From Montifringilla adamsi (lineage: Eukaryota > Chordata > Aves > Passeriformes > Passeridae), in the NCBI GenBank assembly GCA_017590115.1, contig JAGGNK010003336.1, forward strand, positions 62,001 through 126,000: a stretch of 64,000 bases of DNA, in the 5' to 3' direction. Under the pieces are notes generated by a model. The model ran no database searches, was not told the origin of the DNA, and saw only the letters and a list, made by a program, of their open reading frames with translations. Every line of letters starts with the position of its first letter. Position 1 is the stretch's first letter. Both the position numbers and the translations under genes were made by a program. Shown here piece by piece: positions 1-11,865 of the stretch.

Positions 1-3000
1 GGATTTAATTTCATGAATCTTTTTCATTTTCAAGCCCTTTGCATTTTTGTGTTTTCTTTATTTTTGATCTCTTAGATGCCAGAAAACTGAAATTTCAGAG
101 TAAATTATCTATTAGTCTTCTAAATGCAACAGATATTTGAGATCTGAACTGTAAAAATAGTCATGCAGGACTTATAAATAACACTAGACTACAGAGTTCA
201 GAGTTCAATGCCATTAAAATACAGTTTTTTGGGTTTATGGCAATCTAGAATTGTGTTCTTAGTGATGAATTGAGGGTAAAATCAATTTGCATTAGAAACG
301 CCTATTTGTAATTGAATATTTTCCATGAAGAAACTCTGAATTAAAGCTACCAAAGTCCTGCTGTATTTTTTCTATGTGCTTGGTGACCTTCTCTGTCATT
401 GAATGTGGACATATCATGGCAGAAGGTGAGGGTTGTAAAGGTTGTAAAATCCCACTTTTCCCCTTGGATTTCTGTCTGAGGGGAACTGACAGACTGGAAA
501 AGTCATGGGGCACAAAATTAATTCTACAGCCACTTGAAACCTGTCAAATTTATACTCTGGGCCTGGACAAGAAAAAGAGAAAAAGTTGCCTTTTATTTTA
601 TTTTAAATCAAGGACCATTGGCAATGCAAGTTGCAGTGATATGTAAAGGTCTGATCCTTCTCAGCCCTAAATCTATACTTCACTTAATTAAGCAGCACTA
701 AGTTCATTTACACTGATATTCTCCTGACCAGTTTGACTCAGATGTACTGCACCAAAATCCCACATTTTAGTGTGAAGTTGCAATCTCAGGGCTCATCTTC
801 TTCCCAGAAAGCATCCATGCTTCCTGAAGTGCCAAGGAATTTTAAATAATGCAAAAACCTGAAGCATTTGGGAACAGCAGTGAAAGCTCAGCTTAGCTTG
901 GGTTTGCAAGCTGCTGGATGTAATGAAAAAGACTTGAGCAGTCCCACTTGGTAAACCCTGCCTGCACAGAAAGATTGGTTTTGGCATTATGATTAATTAG
1001 GGACTTGGAGTTGTAAATAGGAACTTGTTAATACCTAAAACACAGCATAATGAAAAAAGGTAAGGAAAAATAATGCAGCATTGTTTCCTTGAAAGAACAT
1101 ATGTAAACATTGACTTAAAAAGCCATTTCATATTTTTATTTCTACTTTTTTGTGGTAGTAACAATCAAAACACTGTCTACAGCAGTCAGGCACAGAGGTA
1201 TGGGGCGAAGGAAGCTTTAAGTTCAGGATGGCCCCTCCCTGTGACACCTATCCATTTCACCTTCACTGCAATAGGAAAAAAAGTGATTTCTAAATGCATC
1301 AATAATCTAAGTCCCATATTTTGGTCCTTTGTTGCCCCAGAATCCCTTATCTCTAAGGCAGGCTGTGATATTATCTGTCTCACTGCAGGACAGAAAAGAA
1401 GAGGCCTGTCAGGATGACATGCATCTAAAAGCAGGAGCTTACTTTAAATGAAAGACCTTCCAACAATTGAAAGCTTTTTCTCCTTTTGGTGTGTTGTTTG
1501 ATATTGCTTTACTTGCCAATGCATTTGGATGGAGGGCAAAAAGCAGGAAAAAGCCTTTCTAATGCCCATGCTCAGGCTGAGCAATATGGAACAGAGCTGA
1601 GCCTCCTGTGCTTGGGATTCTGTCCAATTCTACCATATTCCAGTTAAAATCCACATTTATTTTGCATGATGTGTAAGGCAGTATAATAGAATTGAGTTAA
1701 ACAATAAACACAAACTGTACTTCCATGGTACAGAATATTTACAGTAATAAACTGAATACTGATACAACCCCTCGTAATCCCTTAGGTTTCAGCACATGTT
1801 AAAGATTAAGTACTGAGCAACATATTTATCTCATTATGAAATATTTATCATCTCCCCTTCTTTAAAAGATAAATAATCTATTTTCCCTGCAGCAAAAATA
1901 TTTTGCTTTGAAAATACTTGTTTTCCTTAATGTGATTTTAATACTTAATTAAAAATTATGAAATTATGGGCTTCTTTGAATGGAATACATGTTAGAACTA
2001 AAATAAAATAAGAACATAAATAAAAATAAAAAACAAAAGTAGAAACAAAAACGAATCTCACAAAAAAAAAAAAGGAATTTTAGCTGCAATATTAACTGGA
2101 GCCAAATTATGTGGTATTTCAGGGACACTACTATTTAACTCAGAAATAACCCAATGGCAGAATTTTGCTGTAGATGTCATACAAAAGTAATTAGAGATTT
2201 CTAAAAACATTCAGTCTTGGTCTAGCTCTTTCTTGATCTTCAAGAATTCAATGATAAACCATTCGTAAGCTTTAGTAGAATCAGAATTAAGTTTCCAACA
2301 CACTTACCAGCTATAGAGTAATTATTTGTTCTCCCTCCCAAAAATCCTATCCTCCTCCAAATCTGTTCTCATCAGAGACAAGTATTTTGGGCACTTTATT
2401 TGTAATAGTAGAACACCAAAGTTCAGGTATTTATAGCAATATGAACTTAAGCACAAGCCAAGGTGTTGGGCAGGTAAATTTGTGCCCAGACTGTTGCAGA
2501 AAATAATGCAGTATTTATAATGATGTATTTTTCAATAATTTGTCATGTTGTAAATTGTGAAAAGTTCACATGAAATCCTCTTCACCTTTGGCCTTTCTCT
2601 TAAAATCTTTCTATACACTGAATTTCCAGCACTGTTCAATACCTGCCACACACACAGAGTCCATTTGAATCACTCAAGGAAGGACACATAAATTGCAGGT
2701 GGAATTTTAGCAACTCTAGGAAAATATGATCAACAATTATAGAAAAACAAGAGGAGTTTATATAATTGAGGCCACAGCAGAGTGAGAAGCATGTATCATT
2801 GTATTGGTTTTTGTTTTTCATTTCATGTACTTGGAGCTTTGGTTTTTTTAAAAAAATTCTCTGACAATAGAGCTGTAATTATTACAAACTTGCAGTAACT
2901 AGTTATGATTTCTGATGCTGAGCAAATTACTTCTGGACACCTGTAACACACAGGTCTGCTTGTCTGATAACAGAAATGGTCTGCAGTGTTCTGTTGTTAA

Positions 3001-3672
3001 TCATCTCACTCATTTAAAAGCAAAAAGATTGATATTTTCAAAATCTCATCTTTGCAAGATTAAACCTTTCCGAAATGGTTTGATAGCAAATTATGGAGAC
3101 AGCTTTACCTTTAATTCTCTTCAGAAAGTACATTTACATTTGCTATAAATGTAAATCATTCTAATATTTGACCAGTTTTCCTCCATGGTGTATTTAATGG
3201 TCCTGTAAAGATTTACTTGACTTTTATTGCTCAGAGGTGGGTTGGCAGGTGAAAAAAACAGTGGAAATAACAAAGCCTGGAACACCAAATACTCAGCACA
3301 CTGCTCTTCACGGGAGAAGCTACCATTAAATGGAGACATGCCCAAAACCCAGGATACACATTTGTGTGATACCTGACTGTACTGCCTGGCTGGGGGTGTA
3401 ACCAGTGTGCTGGGCACCCTGACAGGCCGTCAGCCTGGCCTTGCAGATGTGCAGGAGCTACATCAACACTTTTGGGAATGTAAATCCAGCTCTTCTTGAC
3501 AAATGATGTTCAGCATTGGAAACCCAGTAGGTGTTACAGAAGTGAGCTGTGAAAGACCCTGTTGGCATAACATGGTATACAGGGAGATGAACATGATGCC
3601 TCAGGTTTTAGCTTTTATATTTTTCAGATTTTTTGCTGCTTTAGTGTGAGTTCTGAGCTTCATATTAGGCGA
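1..3672. other. AT-rich unique DNA, no gene seen
   Basis: No open frame here exceeds 114 codons, and none has a recognisable domain, initiation context or splice pattern. The only structure I see is an A-rich run around 2000-2075. I recognise no repeat family. Probably intergenic or intronic. Confidence 0.6.
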
Positions 3673-4051
3673 TGGTGATCTCTCTTCACAGAGAAGGGAG
3701 ACAAAACAATTCCTGCTCTAGCTGGGGGCCAAGGGCAAATGATCCAAATCTCAGGCCCAAGAGCACAAACAACGTGGGCCGAAGAGATAAATACAAGCAG
3801 GATGGGACTGCATGGGTTAAAGCTGTAACTGGACAATTAACTCCAATATGCAAATGGAGCAGAACTGATCACAGTGAGAGACCCCGTGAGCGCTCGTGCA
3901 TTTTGTGACCATTTTGGTCCATCTTGGGTGCAGCCCTGGCTGGGCTCTTGTGCTGCCCAAGGTGGATCCATTGAGGCCTTCTAATAAATCCCTACTTTAT
4001 TCTTTAGCTCTGTCCAGCCTCTGTTCTAGGGCAGCCTCTCAAGGCACCACA
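3673..4051 (+). mobile_element. Solo LTR of an endogenous retrovirus
   Basis: The segment reads as a plus-strand avian LTR. It opens with TGGTG and closes with CACCA(CA), a short inverted terminal repeat. A TATA-like GATAAATA lies at 3786-3793 and an octamer motif ATGCAAAT at 3848-3855. A polyadenylation signal AATAAA lies at 3983-3988, followed by a T-rich and CT-rich R/U5-like tail. No gag/pol sequence follows, so it is a solo LTR. I could not find a clear target-site duplication, so both ends are uncertain by several bases. The class is not assigned. Confidence 0.75.
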
Positions 4052-5621
4052 CAGAGCAGTGGGATGTAGGGAATGGTTCAGGACTGGCACTGGGAACTCA
4101 CCAGTCAGTCACTTGAACAGCTCACGTGGGAGTGCCTTGCCCTGAGTGACCCTGTGTCACACGAAGGTGGCACACTCTTGGCACAGTGCTGCAAGTGCTG
4201 CAGCACCAGGAACACAATAAAGCCTCTATCTTCACCTCTCTTCATACCGAGCTCAACAATGTAAAGTTTGTTTAAAGTTATGGTTTTTTTCATTTTACAG
4301 CATGATCATCTCAAAGACCAGAAGTACTGCTATCCCAGAGATGTGTGATGCTGCTCAGTGTGGTTCATTCTACACTCTCAGATGAAAAAAACACTGCATG
4401 GGTTAATGGCATGAATTCAGTTAATGGCTTCCAGAATGCTGCTGCTTTATAGTCTGCTTATGTCTTCGGAGAAAATACATAAGTAGTACAGTTAAAAAAA
4501 GTTAATCTCAATAGAGTCTTCTCCAAATGCATTCCTTTGGTGCCTGTGATTTACTCTGCAATCTGCTTCTCCTTGAGGGCACTGCTACTTCTTTGTTAAG
4601 TTTTGTTGTGTGCTGCACCATTATTTTACAGAACATTAAATATCACCAAGAAAATATTAGGCCAGTGTAAATATAATCTTTGAAATGTGTCTTGTTATTC
4701 ATAATAGGGCACCTTGTGAATTTTCACCTGGGCTACACATCTATTTCACTTCAGCAGATGTTGCTGATATTCCTTGGGGTATTCTAACTTTCATAGCTTT
4801 ATTTTCTCACTGAGTAACCAGATGCCAGACCACAGAAACCCCAAATCCTGATGAAATGTGTATCTACTCCAGTGATCAGAATACAAATTAGGTATCTAAT
4901 CTACCCCAGTAGGGCATAATTACACATTGAAGACTGCAGGCAAAGCCCTAACTGGTGCTTACTTTGCATTTCTTCCAAATATATAACACATTTAAAAAAG
5001 AATTATTCTGAAGTCTACACTCTGCTTGGCTCTGTCAAGAAATTGCTGAGTGACTTTTTCTTTATTTTCACTGCCTGGCCAATGGGTTTAATGGAGTGCT
5101 AGAACAAGTCCAGGCAAACACAATTGGTGTGATCAGAAGCACGCAAGAGGTTCACTATGATGGGAAATTAAATAGGTTACACAACTTCCCTTCCTAAAGA
5201 AAAGACTGGGAAAGGAATATAAAGGAGATCTGAAAAGGGATACAAAGAGCAAATGGACGTGTGTTCTTCCTCAAAACACAGGAGCCTGAGTTTATTCAGG
5301 GGAACCATCAGGCAGCAGGTTTAAACCAAAGAACTCGTGCAACCAACGTGTTTGCTACATGAAGGTGTGGAGATAAAAGGCTGTACAGCTTCAAAGAGGA
5401 ATTACAGAAGCTCAGGGGAGATTTAGTATTAAATCTCAAACACTGATATCTGTGTGCAAGCTCTTGTACAAGACACCCCCACTTCCTGAAAGCTGGGAAA
5501 ATATGACCCTTGCTATGATGTGTTCTTTCCCTAAAATTCCAGTTGTCCCTTCTCTTGGAATGAGATGTCAGAAAAAGTTAAATGTAGCCTTGTGTGGTCA
5601 TTACATAATCAGCAAAACATT
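4052..5621. other. AT-rich unique DNA, no gene seen
   Basis: No coding potential, RNA gene or repeat family was recognised between the LTR and the next CR1 fragment. Open frames are at most about 60 codons. Confidence 0.55.
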
Positions 5622-5772
5622 TATCACAGAATAATGTTTAGGTTGAGAGGAATCCCAGATCTCATCCTGTCCCATCCCCTGCCATGGGCAAGGACACCTT
5701 CCACTATCCCAGGGTGCTCCAGCCTGGCCTTGGACACTTCCAGGGGTGGGACATTCAAAACTTTTGTGGACA
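5622..5772 (-). mobile_element. CR1 LINE fragment (3' end)
   Basis: The antisense CR1 tail begins with ATCACAGAAT. It continues through the 3' UTR landmarks CCTGCCATGGGCAAGG, ACACCTTCCACTATCCCAGG and CCTGGCCTTGGACACTTCCA. The element is 5'-truncated near 5772, as is usual for CR1. It is clearly diverged from the young copies elsewhere in the window, so it is an older insertion. Confidence 0.85.
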
Positions 5773-8700
5773 ACCGGATCACATCACCTCATGAAATTTC
5801 ACATTTTCATGAAGAAGGAGAACTTCTGATATTAGTTTAAAAAATCCTACAGAAATGTAAGAGAAGGAAAGACTGGGATTAAAAAAAATATTTGGACTGT
5901 TTTATTTCTTTTCGTTTGTGCAAAATCAGCAAGTATAGTACTTGATCAAGTTCACTTTTGATCTAGATAAACACTAATGATCTTAACTTTTCAAAGGAAA
6001 AGGTACTTTGTACCTGGGGATGTCAATAGAAGGCAAAATATATGCTTAAATAGTGCAGGGATTTTGCCACAAAGTCTGCAGCCACAGATTTCCACCTGGG
6101 GAATGACGAAACACTGTGAAATTACTACATCACAACCAGTTCCTGCAGTCAAGAGGGTAACAACATGCTTGACTAAGTTTCAAACTTAAATCACATAAAA
6201 TTAGAGGTAAAAAGGGAAAATTACATAAAACAGAGCATTTACTCACTTGTGTCAAAATTGGGCAAGAATAATATTTTATGAAGTATCATTGAATTGAAAT
6301 GATTTTTTCTCCCCGTTGTTTTGGCATTTTCTGATTTGAGATTCTACATGTATGATTTTACATGTGATTTTACTTTAAACAGATAAAATAGTGCCTGGAA
6401 AAATCTCATCCATTGTGAACAACTGCAACTAGAAACTAAAAGGCTTGTACTTTTTTTGTAATTGGTTTTTAATATATGTCTTTGTCATATTTAATTAAAT
6501 TAACTGTTCAAACATCTGCATTACAGTGTCAGAGTTATTCCAACTTCTCCTGAAGAGTTGAAGGTTTATAATACCTTTCAATTAGTTTGGGAAAGAAAGA
6601 TACTTTTTAGCTGGTGGCGATATTGAGCCGGAATTTAAGCATTTTGTTTATATGTAAAATTATCCAATCTAAAAGAAAATATAAGGGATAGATAACATAT
6701 TCTATCAAGTTGTATGTTGGAGAATAAGAATTAAAAACCAAAATACCAGCCAGGACAAAGACATTAGAGTGTCCCCGACCTATATATAGCACTCTTAAAT
6801 TATAAAATATTACAAATGGTTTATTGAAGCTAATATTTCATTAAATAGAAGCAGTAATTCCCATGTGTTAGCAACTTAAAAGCAGAACCACAGGGAATAA
6901 AGAAACACACCAGGGGATAGGAAAATCCAACCAAGCTTTAATTTAACTTGCCCAGAAATTTAGTACTACTTGAATGATAGTACTCTTAGCAATATCCTGA
7001 ATATATTTATGTCTTCAGCATATCACAATGTCCAAAAATCAGTATTATTGCAGGAAAGAGACTGTTAAGGCAGTTAAAGGGATTTTAACAGTATTATGGA
7101 GAAAATTCCCGTATCAAAAATAGATTATCACCAAAACATCCACCAAAAAAATTAAGCAGATCTCTGGGAGATATTATGCCTTTATACAAAAAAAAAATCT
7201 TTCATTCATTTTTGTGAATAAAAGCAAGGAAACATCTGCAAACGCATTGAAATGTTCATTAACAGGATACTACTAATACCATAGTATCAGTAAGAAGTCT
7301 GGGTTGCTTCTAATATGTTCTACATCTAAAATAATTTGATTTTTAATTCTAGTAGAACTCTAGAAGAGTTTGAACTGATCTGTTTTTCACACCTAGCTCA
7401 GGTTTTAGTTACTACATTTAAACCCCAGACACCTGAAAAAGTTTCATATTTGACTTTTAGTGCTAAAACCAAAGCACACAAAAGTGCTCCTGTTCACCCA
7501 ACATGGTGGTGGGGGGAAAGAAGAACTCTTCAGCTTTAAAGAATAGTTCAAGCATTCTCTTTAGCAGTCTGAAGGGAAGGCTGGAGCTTTCCATAAAAAG
7601 ATTAAAGAACGGGAAAGACATTGCAGGAAGATCTTTCCTCCACTTGGACATGACAGATGATATACCATGTGCCAGTAAAATAAATAATTTCTAGCAGGGG
7701 GAATACACTGAACAGCTGAGCAACAGAGATGTAACTTATCCTGTCAGATCATGGGAGTAAGACAAGGAATTAAGAGTCCTGAAATAGTAAAGGGAACAGA
7801 CAGAAGCAGTTAAGGATTCCACAGTGTGACGCCACTGTCAGACCCTCTGAAGACAAATGTGCCATCTCGATGAAAGTATTATTGTTATGAATTTAATTGC
7901 CTAATAAAGGCCACAGAGATGGCAATTTATAAATTATTTAGCTGTTCTGCATTTTAACAGCTTCAGTTTTCTTATCATATCTTCTTAATCAATGCAGCAG
8001 CCATGATTTACAGCTGCCCTCCCAGTCCAAAGGCAGCTCTGTAGGATGGGCTTTGTTACACTGGGCAGAGGCTCCAGGCTGCCCCTGAGTCCAGGAGGAC
8101 AGCTTGTGCCTCACATGGCTTTAGATCTGCATTTTACTGGGACTCAACACCAGACTGGCCTTCAAAAGCCAAACAAGTGCCTTGGACACCTTTTGGTGCA
8201 GGTCTGTAGGTAATTTGTTGGCACACATCAGCCTCTAACACTCTCTCCAATGACATTAAATGTGTAGTGTTAGTTTGGATGTGCTGGTCCTTAGCACAAA
8301 CGTTGTCATTATTAAATATTTCAGAGAAGACTTGCATTTTTAGGTATTTATTCCAATTCTTTTTAATCAGAAAAAATATGCAGGGAAACTTTTATTCATT
8401 TTAGTTTAATATGTCGTCAGATTTTTTAAAATTTCTTTTAAACTTTCTTTCAACTTCCCTTCTACCCTCAAAGCTACTTTTTCTGAGTATATCATGTCAC
8501 ATTTCTTTTCTGAACAAAAATTACAGTTTCTTCTTCTCCTGCTCTTAACATCAAAAATATATTCACTTTAAAAAAAATCTTCTTATCCTTGATATCTGAT
8601 CTATCCTCAAAACAATTATAATATTAATTTAGAACATTTCTGTCCTTTGAATTTAAATAAAATAAATTTTATTTACTGCCTTTCTTATAAACATATTCTC

Positions 8701-10478
8701 TTTCTTTAGTTGTAGATACCATATATACAATATTTTCTCAATGCAAAACATTTTTAAAAATGCACAAAAGCCCTTTTATCTGTACTTTTTAAAGTCACAC
8801 CCAGGAATATAAATGGCATAGAACAGCAGTTTGGGGTGTAGATTTTGACTTCCAGTGAATACAAGTTTAAAAGCATGCAGGAGCTAGTCCCAGACACTTG
8901 TCTCAAAGACAGGTGGGAAATTAATCACCAACAGTTAAATCTATAAATGACAGTTTAGTGAAGAGAACAATTAATAATACACATCCTTTTGTGGTTAGTC
9001 AGGTCCTGACCCAGTCAGTTTTGCTGTAAGATCAGGAAAAAGTTGCTTACTCTGTGCTGATTGTTGCTGACACAAATTTTTCCAGTTTTAATCATTGGAT
9101 TACTCCTTCTTCTTGCACCAAATGCTTTCAGCTCCCAGAGCTGAGCCCAGCCTTGGCCCAGGCAGGCAGGGGACCATGGCCAAACCAGACAGCCCAGCCA
9201 GATCTGCTCCATGTGCACATTGCTCTCTGTTCCATTTGCAACTAAAACGTTTCTTTTTGTGCAGCCTGGCAGCACCATATGTGTTTTAGGACAGTAATAA
9301 TGACAAACAACTGCAAGAATCCCCCAAAGCTACATTTAACACAAGCAGTGATGTTTATTTCGTTATAGCTATGGAACCAAAATGAGGAGTCTGAGCTTCG
9401 TTATCACTTGGGTGAAGGGTGAGTGGAAGTGATTGGGTACCACTTCAGGCTTGACATGATTCTAACTCCTAACTTGACATGATTCTAACTTCTAACTAAG
9501 CAAACCAACCGCAGTCTGAAATGTAAGCACACTGCTCTTTGGAATGTTCCATCATCCACAATGAGCACTTGCACACTTGGATGCTTTTCCCACTTAAAAA
9601 AAAAAAGGAACACGTTTGAAGAAAAGAACCCACCCTCATGAAATGGCTTTGACCCTACCAGCAATACCAAATGGATTTACTTTCCCAAATATTCATCTCT
9701 TGAGGATTTAGTTTCCTTTCAGGCATCTTCACTTACAGATGCCTCAGAGGTGACAAAGTCCCACTGTATTCTTGGCCAGAAAATGATCTGTTAGATGGCT
9801 TGACAGTGCTATAAGGTGTGTTTGAAAACCTTCTGTCATCAGCAATTCCCTGTTGGAATTGGAGGTGAAATACTTCATGTCAAGAGTAGTGTCACTGAGC
9901 AATTGTTCACATGAGACTTGTGTTATAACCTCTTTATGTTGCAAAGGGAAAACTGGATATTCTATTAACAGCCAGGAGAGGAGCTGATGAAAAGCCTTCT
10001 TAGGTTACCAGAATCACCTATATCTGATTTTTTCTGCTGCTTCAAGGACATATCCACATAGAAGATGGAATCCAAAATCTGTACAGCAAGGAAAAGTTTA
10101 ATTAAATATTTCTCCGTCCTGTACAGCCTAATGCAGGCAGGAAGCTTGAACCTCAGGTTGCTGTGATAAAAAGAGTCCCTCTAAAAGCACTACTTTGGTA
10201 TTTCTCAAATCTGCTCCTGAATTTTTGTAATAAACTTGCATCTCAGCCCCTCAGTTGAGGCCAGGGGTGGTTAATTATGCAGTGCACAGCTGCCCTGCTG
10301 ACCAGGAGCTGCTTTCAATCTGTGTTCGCCCCACATGCCAAGGTTTGTGATGAAGAACTGCTTTTTGTGAATGGCATCCATGACTTCAGTGGAAATTTGG
10401 GTCAAATATGTGATTCTGTGCACTTTGAGGTGAATATCAAGATGGCAAAATAAAGACAGACTTAGAAAATGAAATTAA
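5773..10478. other. AT-rich unique DNA, no gene seen
   Basis: This is a long interval without a supportable gene. Open frames are at most 87 codons and overlap on opposite strands. A 23-bp tandem duplication lies at 9450-9495 and is listed separately. No repeat family was recognised in the rest. Confidence 0.55.
9450..9495. repeat. 23-bp tandem duplication
   Basis: Two adjacent 23-bp copies, 9450-9472 and 9473-9495, each start CTTGACATGATTCTAACT. They differ at one base (C/T near the end of the unit). This looks like a simple recent tandem duplication. Confidence 0.9.
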
Positions 10479-10566
10479 TAGAATCAGAATATCCTGAGTT
10501 TGAAGGGACCCACAAGGATCATTGAAATCCAACTCCTGGCCCTGCACAGGGCTGCCCCAAGAAACA
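10479..10566 (-). mobile_element. CR1 LINE fragment (3' end)
   Basis: Antisense CR1 tail of the subfamily with TTTGAAGGGACCCACAAGG and ATCCAACTCCTGGCCCTGCA, which differs from the CR1 group that carries the CCATGGCAGGG motif. Only about 90 bp of the 3' end is present. Confidence 0.85.
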
Positions 10567-11696
10567 CATTTATATTACTAGAAAATGACTGAATGGTACA
10601 AAACTGAAAAGAGAATTAACTTGTGCCACAAAAGATCCCATGGCAATACATATTAATATTTCCTTTAGAGATTCTATAACTAGAAGTGCATGTTTGGAGA
10701 TTTACACCTGTATTTTAAATACCTCTGACATCGTGGAACTGTAGTTACATAAACTGTAAGTTATTGTTCTGCAAAAATCAGTTTTCCTAAGTTGGTCGCA
10801 TGCATACAGCAATTCCTTAATAATAGAAATTTTTATATCTAGTAGAGGCATTTATGGCAGATGTTTAATGCAAAATTACTGCAAAATTACCACAAGTCTT
10901 CATTGCCAACTGTTAGGAAGCAGATAACAAATTTGACATGCTCCTTAAAAATAAGACACTTCAGGAAATCAGGAGCATCTCTTTCTTTCAAGAAAATTTA
11001 TTATGTTGCCTTATGTATTCCTTCCCCCAAACTATTTTTTTCCTTTACTGCTTCCTTCTCCTGGTTCCCTAAGCAAACAATTATGGCTTTTTCAAAGCAA
11101 TTTATTTCTTTTGTTTTCTAAACCCTCTGCAATTTGAAAATGCATAAGAAAAGTGCTGGGAGCAGGCAGGCCACCATAAATTCCCTACTGTTGTTTTTTG
11201 TGAGTCCATCACCAGCACAGATCCTGTCATTGATCTGCATGTGTGGAGCTCCACTGAAATCAATGGAGACTGCTACAGGAAAAAAGGAATCAAAGGCAGG
11301 AAACTGGCTCCTAATGAACAGCCCTGAAGTCTGTCACAGCTCCCATTAGCAAAACCGACTCTGCAGAGAGCTCCCCCCACACAGCTCAGTGCCAGACAGG
11401 ATTAGTTTGGGAATATGGGCATTTCAGCCCTTGGCACCAACAAAAATTCTGCTTTTTCCCAACAGTTCTTCTCCTAGAGATGAAACATAGGTTTGTTATT
11501 TTGCTTTCCTTTCCCAAACACACTCTAAGATTATCTAGGCACCTCCTTAATCCTGGCTGAGCCCAGGGAGGAACATCCTTGGAATGGCCATCAGATGTGG
11601 AAGAGCATTTTCAGGAACAGGAAAGAACATCCAGGCAGTCTCTTCCTGAACAGACCACAGTGAAAAAACAACTCTGAACTGCACTTTCATTTTTAC
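10567..11696. other. AT-rich unique DNA, no gene seen
   Basis: Short open frames only (86 and 71 codons), with no recognisable protein features. No repeat was recognised. Confidence 0.5.
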
Positions 11697-11781
11697 CTGG
11701 GATAGTGGAAGGTGTCCCTGTCCATGGCAGGGGCTGGAACAAGATGAGATCCTTCCAGTGCAAACCCTTCTATGATTCTAC
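11697..11781 (+). mobile_element. CR1 LINE fragment (3' end)
   Basis: Sense CR1 tail running from GGTGTCCCTGTCCATGGCAG to the terminal CTTCTATGATTCTAC. It is 5'-truncated to about 85 bp. An AT-rich palindromic stretch follows immediately. Confidence 0.85.
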
Positions 11782-11865
11782 AATTTGCATTATAATTTAC
11801 ACTATGTAAATAATTTATGTAAATTATTTACATAGATGATTTACATAAATGTAAATTATTTATGT
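11782..11865. repeat. AT-rich inverted and direct repeat next to CR1 tail
   Basis: A perfect 14-bp inverted repeat (CTATGTAAATAATT, 11802-11815, against 11822-11835) has a 6-nt loop. It is followed by further variants of the TTACATAAATGTAAATTATT motif. The tract abuts the 3' end of the CR1 fragment. Confidence 0.85.

Noticed and set aside
9980..10260. Possible LTR end with TAATAAACTTGCATCTCAG
   Set aside because: Only a polyadenylation-like word is present; no TG...CA boundaries or recalled LTR blocks.
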